Shown here in pieces: positions 58,535-64,000 of a DNA stretch of 64,000 nucleotides. Position numbers and translations under genes: made by a program. How positions within the stretch are numbered: position 1 is the first letter of the stretch; each line of letters begins with the position of its first letter. The notes under the pieces were generated by a model. The model made no database searches. It had not been told where the DNA came from and was given only the letters and a program-made list of their open reading frames with translations. The DNA is from Prevotellaceae bacterium. GTDB lineage: Bacteria > Bacteroidota > Bacteroidia > Bacteroidales > Bacteroidaceae. The stretch lies in assembly GCA_019420585.1 (NCBI GenBank), contig JAHZGX010000028.1, positions 74,432-138,431 on the forward strand, written 5' to 3'.

Positions 58535-60232
58535 TTACTTAATGTCCAACTTCATCTCATCCACGCATGCTCCGGGAGGAGTCATAGGCAGGACGTTATC
58601 TTCTTCCTTGACGGCGCATTGCAGCAGGAATGGCCCGTCAGTCTCCAGCATTTCCTGTATGGCCTCGGCCAGGTCTGCACGTTCTATGACCGTGCGTGAA
58701 GGTATGCCATATGCCGTGGCTATCTGCTCGTAGTCGGGGTTCAGCATCGGCGTGAAGGAGTAGCGCTTTTGGAAGAACATGTATTGCCATTGGCGTACGT
58801 TGCCCAGGAAGTTGTTGTTGAGCAGTATGATCTTCACCGGTGACTTCTGCTCCATGATGGTTCCCAGTTCCTGGATGGTCATCTGCAGTCCTCCGTCTCC
58901 GCAGAACATGCACACGGTGCGCTCCGGTGCCCCGAATGTCGCGCCTATGGCTGCGGGCAGTCCGAAGCCCATGGTGCCGCAGCCACCGCTTGTCACCACG
59001 CTGCGTCCTTCGCTGAACTGGAAGTACCTGCAGGCAAACATCTGGTTCTGGCCGACATCGGTCACCAGCACGGCCTTGTGCCGGGTGGCTTCGCTTACCG
59101 CCCTCACCACCTCGCCCATCAGCAAAGGTCCCTCGGTGGGGTGTATGGCCGGTTCTATTACTTTGTAGTCTTCCTTGTCTTCGTATGGCTTGAAGCCGTC
59201 CACCCAGGCCTGATGCCGTGCCGGTTCCAGCAGTTCGGTGACTCTTTTGAGCGTCTGCTTGCAGTCGCCCACAATGGCCACGTCTGCTTTCACGTTCTTG
59301 TCTATCTCGCTTGGGTCGATGTCGAAATGTATGACGCGTGCCTGCTTGGCATACGTGTCCAGGTTGCCGGTCACGCGGTCGTCAAAGCGCATGCCGATGG
59401 CTATCAGCAGGTCGCATTGGTTGGTCATGACGTTTGGCCCCAGGTTGCCGTGCATTCCCAGCATACCCTTGTTCAGCGGGTGGTCGGATGGCAGTGCGCT
59501 CAGTCCCAGCATGGTGCAGCCGGCAGGTATCTGTGCTTTCTCCAGGAATTCCTTCAGTTCGTCCCTGGCCTCGCCCAGTTCCACTCCCTGTCCCACCAGG
59601 GCAAGCGGTTTCACGCTGTTGTTGATGAGCCTGGCGGCTTCCCTGATGCTCTCCTCCGAGGGTATGTGCACGGGCTTGTAGGAGCGTATGAAGTCCACGT
59701 GTGTGGGCTCGTAGTCCACCATGCCTGTCTGCGCGTTCTTCGTGAAGTCCAGTACCACAGGTCCCGGCCGTCCGCTGCGTGCAATGTAGAAGGCGCGGCT
59801 CACTGCCCATGCAATGTCTTCGGCTTTCCTTATCTGGAACGCCCACTTGGTGATGGGTTGCGTCACGCCTATGACATCCACCTCCTGGAAGGCATCGGTG
59901 CCCAACATGGCAGCACCCACCTGGCCGCAGATGACCACCATGGGGGTGGAGTCAATCATGGCATCGGCCACTCCCGTGATGGTGTTCATGGCTCCCGGGC
60001 CGCTGGTCACGATGGCACATCCCACCTTCCCGGACACGCGGGCATAGCCTTGTGCCGCATGTACTGCGCCCTGTTCGTGGCGTACCAAAATGTGGTGCAA
60101 CGTTTCCTTGTGGTCGTACAGTGCATCGTAGGTGGGCATTATAGCGCCTCCGGGATAGCCGAACAGCACCTCCACTCCCTCATGCTCCAGGGAGCGCATC
60201 ATGGCTTCGGCTCCTGTTATCTTCTCTGCCAT
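58535..60232 (-). CDS. ilvB: Acetolactate synthase catalytic subunit
   Basis: A 565-residue thiamine-diphosphate enzyme that makes acetolactate or acetohydroxybutyrate. The catalytic Glu is in HILVRHEQGAVHAAQGYA; the FAD/central domain and the ThDP motif GDGG-QMTIQEL with NN about 30 residues later are present. All features of the biosynthetic AHAS are there, and the small-subunit gene follows. It starts 73 nt downstream of ilvD. Confidence 0.96.
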   Translation of the reverse strand: MAEKITGAEAMMRSLEHEGVEVLFGYPGGAIMPTYDALYDHKETLHHILVRHEQGAVHAAQGYARVSGKVGCAIVTSGPGAMNTITGVADAMIDSTPMVVICGQVGAAMLGTDAFQEVDVIGVTQPITKWAFQIRKAEDIAWAVSRAFYIARSGRPGPVVLDFTKNAQTGMVDYEPTHVDFIRSYKPVHIPSEESIREAARLINNSVKPLALVGQGVELGEARDELKEFLEKAQIPAGCTMLGLSALPSDHPLNKGMLGMHGNLGPNVMTNQCDLLIAIGMRFDDRVTGNLDTYAKQARVIHFDIDPSEIDKNVKADVAIVGDCKQTLKRVTELLEPARHQAWVDGFKPYEDKEDYKVIEPAIHPTEGPLLMGEVVRAVSEATRHKAVLVTDVGQNQMFACRYFQFSEGRSVVTSGGCGTMGFGLPAAIGATFGAPERTVCMFCGDGGLQMTIQELGTIMEQKSPVKIILLNNNFLGNVRQWQYMFFQKRYSFTPMLNPDYEQIATAYGIPSRTVIERADLAEAIQEMLETDGPFLLQCAVKEEDNVLPMTPPGACVDEMKLDIK

Positions 60233-60305
60233 ATCTTGTATGATTGCCTTGTTGTCTGTATATAATATATAATGTGTAGGACGTTCAGAGTCCCTTGCCT
60301 TGTGC

Positions 60306-62108
60306 TCAGTCGATGACTCTCACTCCGCCCTTGTCCGCGCTTGATACGCTTTGTGCATAGGCTCTCAGTGCCCGGCTTACCTCACGCTTGCGCGTCATGG
60401 GGCGCTGTGCGCGTGCTGCGAGTTCCTCGTCGCTCAGGCGTACGTTGATGCTGCGTGAGGGGATGTCGATCTCGATGATGTCCCCATCCGTTATCTTGCC
60501 GATGTTCCCGCCGCTTGCTGCCTCGGGGGAGATGTGCCCGATGCTCAGTCCGCTGGTGCCTCCGCTGAAGCGCCCGTCGGTGATGAGCGCGCATTCCTTG
60601 CCCATGTGCATGCTCTTGATGTAACTGGTGGGGTAGAGCATCTCCTGCATGCCGGGGCCACCCTTGGGCCCCTCGTGGGTAATCACGACCACGTCTCCTT
60701 TCTTCACCTTGCCGCCGAGTATTCCCTCGCAGGCATCTTCCTGTGAGTCGAACACCACGGCAGGCCCCTCGAAATGCCAGATGCTCTCGTCCACGCCGGC
60801 GGTCTTCACCACGCAGCCGTCCTGTGCGATGTTCCCGAAGAGGATGGCCATGCCGCCGTCTTTCGTGTAGGCGTGCTCGATGTCGCGTATACATCCCTTT
60901 TCCCGGTCGGTGTCTAGGGTGGGGTATACGTTGTCCTGTGCGCCCAGCCTGTTGCAGAACTTGCCTCCGGGCGCACTGGTGTAGATGCGCCGTGCCTCGC
61001 TGTCGACCTGTGGCTTGGTGATGCTGTATTTCTCTATGTCCTCGGTCAGCGTGGCACCGTTCACGCGCTTCACGCTGGTGTCCAGCAGCCCGCCCTTGGC
61101 CAGTTCGCCCAGCAGGTTCAGTGTCCCGCCGGCTCTGTTGTATTCCTGTATGGAGTATTTCTGCGAGTTGGGTGAGAGCTTGCACAGGAAGGGTGTGCGC
61201 CGGCTCAGTGCGTCGATGTCCTTCATGCTGAAGTCCACTTCTCCCTCCTGTGCCACGGCCAGCAGGTGCAGCACGGTGTTGGTGCTCGCTCCCATGGCTA
61301 TGTCGAGGGTCATGGCGTTCAGGAAGGCCTGCCTGGTGGCGATGGAGCGGGGCAGCACGCTCTCGTCTCCGTCTTCATAGTAGGCGAAGGCGTTCTTGAC
61401 TATCTGCCGTGCCGCGTCCTGCATCAGGCGCACGCGGTTGGCGTGCGTGGCCAGTATGGAGCCGTTCCCGGGCAGGGAGAGACCGATGGCCTCGGTAAGG
61501 TTGTTCATGGAGTTGGCGGTGAACATGCCGCTGCAGCATCCGCATCCCGGGCAGGCGCGGTCTTCCACCTCGGCCAGCTCCTCGTCGCTCACGGTCTTGT
61601 CTGCTCCCTTTATCATTGCGGTGATCAGGTCCAGGTTCTCGTTCTTGAACTGCCCGGCCTCCATGGGGCCTCCGCTCACGAACACGGCGGGGATGTTCAG
61701 CCTCATGGCGGCCATCAGCATTCCGGGCGTTATCTTGTCGCAGTTGGAGATGCATATCATGGCGTCTGCCTTGTGGGCGTTCACCATGTATTCCACGCTG
61801 TCGGCGATGATGTCCCGGCTCGGCAGGCTGTAGAGCATGCCGTCATGTCCCATGGCTATGCCGTCGTCGATGGCAATGGTGTTGAACTCCGCGGCGTAGC
61901 AGCCCAGCCTTTCAATCTCCTGCTTGACTATCTGCCCTGCCTCGTGCAGGTGGGTGTGTCCCGGCACGAACTGCGTGAATGAGTTGACGATGGCGATGAT
62001 GGGCTTGCCGAACTGTTCGCGTTTCATCCCGTTGGCAACCCACAGCGCGCGGGCACCTGCCATGCGCCTCCCTTGGGTGCATACGGCACTTCTGAGCATG
62101 TGTTTCAT
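60306..62108 (-). CDS. ilvD: Dihydroxy-acid dehydratase
   Basis: A 600-residue Fe-S dehydratase, the third step of valine/isoleucine synthesis. MKHMLRSAVCTQGRRMAGARALW is the conserved start, so I choose 62108 over the open frame to 62411. Cluster ligands are Cys in ICISNCDKITPG and CPGCGCCSGMF. Further motifs are KAFLNAMTLDIAMGAST (seen as AFLNAMTLDIAMGAST) and GGTSGLSIGHISPEA. It is first in the ilvDBN-thioesterase cluster behind a promoter with a leader hairpin. Confidence 0.97.
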   Translation of the reverse strand: MKHMLRSAVCTQGRRMAGARALWVANGMKREQFGKPIIAIVNSFTQFVPGHTHLHEAGQIVKQEIERLGCYAAEFNTIAIDDGIAMGHDGMLYSLPSRDIIADSVEYMVNAHKADAMICISNCDKITPGMLMAAMRLNIPAVFVSGGPMEAGQFKNENLDLITAMIKGADKTVSDEELAEVEDRACPGCGCCSGMFTANSMNNLTEAIGLSLPGNGSILATHANRVRLMQDAARQIVKNAFAYYEDGDESVLPRSIATRQAFLNAMTLDIAMGASTNTVLHLLAVAQEGEVDFSMKDIDALSRRTPFLCKLSPNSQKYSIQEYNRAGGTLNLLGELAKGGLLDTSVKRVNGATLTEDIEKYSITKPQVDSEARRIYTSAPGGKFCNRLGAQDNVYPTLDTDREKGCIRDIEHAYTKDGGMAILFGNIAQDGCVVKTAGVDESIWHFEGPAVVFDSQEDACEGILGGKVKKGDVVVITHEGPKGGPGMQEMLYPTSYIKSMHMGKECALITDGRFSGGTSGLSIGHISPEAASGGNIGKITDGDIIEIDIPSRSINVRLSDEELAARAQRPMTRKREVSRALRAYAQSVSSADKGGVRVID

Positions 62109-62162
62109 ATCCTGATGCTTCTTATGTGGTCTGTTCCTGAATACTGTGTTTCCGCTTCTGCC

Positions 62163-62235
62163 ACGCAGGCCGGCACCCGGCTTGCGTAAAGATAGAAGGA
62201 GTTGCAAAATTACTGTAAAAATGACACACGGCCAA
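62163..62235 (-). promoter_or_regulatory. ilvD promoter and leader hairpin
   Basis: TTGG at 62232-62235, a 19-nt spacer and TAATTTTG at 62205-62212 (minus strand). A GC-rich hairpin (ACGCA-A-GCCGG / CCGGC-C-TGCGT, 62163-62187) lies in the transcript before the start. No leader peptide with Ile/Val/Leu codons is present. Confidence 0.65.
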
Positions 62236-62330
62236 GCCATTGCGCTTTCAATTTGCTTCCCGGCGCGCTTTCTGGTGACTGCGCGGAAGATAAGTTGGGC
62301 CGGCAGGGGAGAAGTGTTGGGGATTATTCG

Positions 62331-62338
62331 TATATTTG
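62331..62338 (+). promoter_or_regulatory. Promoter -7 element of GHL10 copy 2
   Basis: TATATTTG, 8 nt before the ATG, implying a leader of about five nt. Confidence 0.6.
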
Positions 62339-62346
62339 CGGCCGTT

Positions 62347-63828
62347 ATGAGAAAAATCATGTTTGTCTGGCTCCTGCTGGCAGCAGCGGTGGCCATGGCG
62401 GGAAACCCCAAGCGGGAATTCCGCGGAGCCTGGATTCAGAGTGTGAACGGGCAGTTTCAGGGAATGGGTCGGGAGCGCATGCAGCAAGTGCTGAGCAGCC
62501 AGCTGGACGACCTTCAGCGCGACGGCATCAACGCCATCTTCTTCCAGGTGCGATGCGAGGGCGATGCCCTCTATCCCAGCGAGCTGGAGCCGTGGAGCCG
62601 CTACCTCACCGGGCAGCAGGGGCTTGCCCCCAATCCCTACTGGGACCCGCTCCAGTGGATGATAGACCAGTGCCATGCCCGGCAGATGGAACTCCATGCC
62701 TGGATAAACCCCTACCGCGCCAAGACGAAGGGCACCACGGCCATGGCCAACACGCATGAGTATTTCCGCCATCCTGACCGCTTCTTCGACTATGACGGCC
62801 TGCTCCTCTTCGACCCGGGCTGCCCCGAGAACCGTGACTTCATCTGCCAGGTGGCCTGCGACATCGTGCGCCGCTATGACGTGGACGGCATACACATGGA
62901 CGACTACTTCTACCCCTATCCCGCGGCGGGCGTGGCCATCCCCGACGATGCCTCCTATGCCCGCTACGGCGCAGGCATGGACAGGGCCGACTGGCGGCGC
63001 CGGAACGTCAACCTCTTTGTCATGCAGATGTGCCATGAGATACGCAAGGTGAAGCCCTGGGTGAAGTTCGGCGTGTCGCCCTTCGGCATATACCGCAACC
63101 AGCGCACCGACCCCGACGGGAGTGCCACCACCGGCCTGCAGAACTACGACGACCTCTATGCCGACGTGCTGGAGTGGGTGCGCCAGGGATGGGTGGACTA
63201 CAACCTGCCCCAGCTCTACTGGGAGGTGGGCAACCGTGCCGCCGACTATGAGACGCTCATCCGCTGGTGGAGCGCCCACGCAGGCAACCGCCCCCTCTAC
63301 GTGGGGCAGTCGGTGGAGCGCACCGTGGCGCATGCCGACCCCCGCAACCCCCAGCAGCACCAGATGCAGCTGAAGTATGACCTGCAGCGCTCCCTGCCCG
63401 GAATCCATGGCAGCTGCCAGTGGTATGCGGCCGCCGTGTGCCGGAACCCGCAGGGCTACCAGGACATGCTGCGCCAGGTGTACCACAGCACCCCCGCCCT
63501 GCAGCCCTCCATGCCCTGGATTGACGCCAAGCGCCCCCGCAAGCCCCGGCGCGTCACCGTGCTCTGGACCGAGGACGGCCCCGTGCTCTTCTGGAAGGCC
63601 CCGAGGGCGCGCAAGGAGATGAGCAAGGCGCGCCAGTATGTGGTCTACCGCTTCCTGCGCGGCGAGAAGGTGGACCTGGAGGACCCCTCGCACATCCTGT
63701 GCATCACCGGCCAGACTTTCCTCCCGCTGGCCTACGAGGGCGGCTCCACCGACTACGTGTACGTGGTCACCGCGCTCGACCGCCTGCAGAACGAGTCGAA
63801 GGCGGTGAAGAAGAATGTGAGGCTCTGA
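62347..63828 (+). CDS. GHL10-family glycoside hydrolase (DUF187), copy 2
   Basis: A 493-residue exported protein, exactly as long as copy 1 at 16707-18188. The signal peptide (MRKIMFVWLLLAAAVAMA) precedes KREFRGAWIQSVNGQFQG, NAIFFQVRCEGDALYPSELEPWSRYL, WINPYRAKT, VDGIHMDDYFYPYP and VKFGVSPFGIYRNQRTD, in the same order as in copy 1. It ends with a similar fibronectin-like domain (VYVVTALDRLQNES). I choose 62347 because the longer frame would begin before the promoter and overlap the ilvD region. The substrate is unknown. Confidence 0.9.
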   Translation: MRKIMFVWLLLAAAVAMAGNPKREFRGAWIQSVNGQFQGMGRERMQQVLSSQLDDLQRDGINAIFFQVRCEGDALYPSELEPWSRYLTGQQGLAPNPYWDPLQWMIDQCHARQMELHAWINPYRAKTKGTTAMANTHEYFRHPDRFFDYDGLLLFDPGCPENRDFICQVACDIVRRYDVDGIHMDDYFYPYPAAGVAIPDDASYARYGAGMDRADWRRRNVNLFVMQMCHEIRKVKPWVKFGVSPFGIYRNQRTDPDGSATTGLQNYDDLYADVLEWVRQGWVDYNLPQLYWEVGNRAADYETLIRWWSAHAGNRPLYVGQSVERTVAHADPRNPQQHQMQLKYDLQRSLPGIHGSCQWYAAAVCRNPQGYQDMLRQVYHSTPALQPSMPWIDAKRPRKPRRVTVLWTEDGPVLFWKAPRARKEMSKARQYVVYRFLRGEKVDLEDPSHILCITGQTFLPLAYEGGSTDYVYVVTALDRLQNESKAVKKNVRL

Positions 63829-63856
63829 GGCACGTCCCTTCCCTCCCCGAGTCATG

Positions 63857-63905
63857 GTGCACGCTCATGCGGCAAAAAGCCGCATGAGCGTGCACTCTTT
63901 TTATA
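63857..63905 (+). terminator. Terminator of GHL10 copy 2
   Basis: A perfect 17-bp stem (GTGCACGCTCATGCGGC and its complement) with an AAAAA loop, followed by TCTTTTTAT. Confidence 0.95.
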
Positions 63906-63947
63906 TGTTCCCATCCGGCCTTTTGCCGCTCCAGTATGTGCCATTTT

Positions 63948-64000
63948 GCTACTCCCGCATGTAGCATGATGCTACTCCCGCATGTAGCATGATGCTACTC
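63948..64000. repeat. 23-bp tandem repeats running off the window
   Basis: Units start at 63948 and 63971, with a third truncated at 64000. Each holds GTAGCATGATGCTAC, a palindrome with a single central base. The array continues beyond the window. Confidence 0.9.

Noticed and set aside
62109..62204. Leader-peptide attenuator before ilvD
   Set aside because: No short frame with runs of Ile, Val or Leu codons; the hairpin has no U-tract.
62248..63855. A 535-codon frame antisense to GHL10 copy 2
   Set aside because: Shadow frame in a GC-rich gene, with no signal peptide or recognisable domain.

Overview
The window looks like a chromosomal segment of a GC-rich member of the Bacteroidales (Bacteroidota). 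The evidence is the recurrent promoter TTTG-N19/20-TAnnTTTG, the general lack of strong Shine-Dalgarno sequences, a BtuB/BtuG-like corrinoid pair, DUF5723 and DUF6261 proteins, a Bacteroides-type ilvC, the pheA/aminotransferase/DAHP synthase-chorismate mutase/tyrA cluster, and an acyl-ACP thioesterase inside an ilv cluster. Three exported proteins end in C-terminal segments resembling type IX secretion (T9SS) sorting domains, which fits a Prevotella/Paraprevotella-like lineage better than a typical Bacteroides. That placement is inference; there is no rRNA or other phylogenetic marker here, and I recognise no tRNA, CRISPR array, phage or transposase.

Layout. 1-8.1 kb (minus strand): a TPR protein cut by the window edge, a substrate-binding-like lipoprotein and pgk, joined by ATGA stop/start overlaps; nth with an odd promoter-hairpin leader; a DUF5723 outer-membrane protein and a large lipoprotein. 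8.4-12.8 kb: a surface protein convergent with a BtuB-type receptor and BtuG-like propeller lipoprotein, probably vitamin B12 capture. 12.8-14.1 kb: a gene-free tract rich in palindromes. 14.1-18.2 kb: Tat-exported phosphoesterase, a GT-C-like membrane protein and a GHL10 glycoside hydrolase. 18.2-22.3 kb: CstA, a small barrel protein, a helicase-associated mini-protein, DUF6261. 22.5-22.8 kb: seven 42-bp repeats. 22.9-27.3 kb: fucose/hexose symporter, mutarotase and uvrA in one overlapping chain. 27.5-32 kb: rubredoxin and an AraC-led cluster of three exported redox proteins. 32-38 kb: ThrE-like exporter, BSP-family metalloprotease, DUF554, a phosphatase-family protein and metY with an AraC regulator. 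39.4-43.7 kb: the aromatic amino-acid operon behind a Phe/Tyr-rich leader peptide and terminator, i.e. a textbook attenuator. 43.7-44.7 kb: a HigBA-type toxin-antitoxin pair bracketed by a duplicated terminator. 44.7-50.4 kb: an HU-like protein with repeated palindromes in its leader, a threefold tandem repeat of a promoter region, and a giant leucine-rich-repeat surface protein. 50.6-55.8 kb: GH30, transglutaminase-like, Ala-Glu epimerase and NlpC/P60, a muropeptide-processing operon. 55.9-62.1 kb: ilvDBN, thioesterase and ilvC. 62.3-63.8 kb: a second GHL10 hydrolase, then tandem repeats running off the window.

The strongest candidates for something new are the exported redox cluster (28.8-32 kb), the phe attenuator, the helically phased 42-bp array before DUF6261, the terminator-bracketed toxin-antitoxin cassette, and the triplicated promoter unit in front of the leucine-rich-repeat protein.
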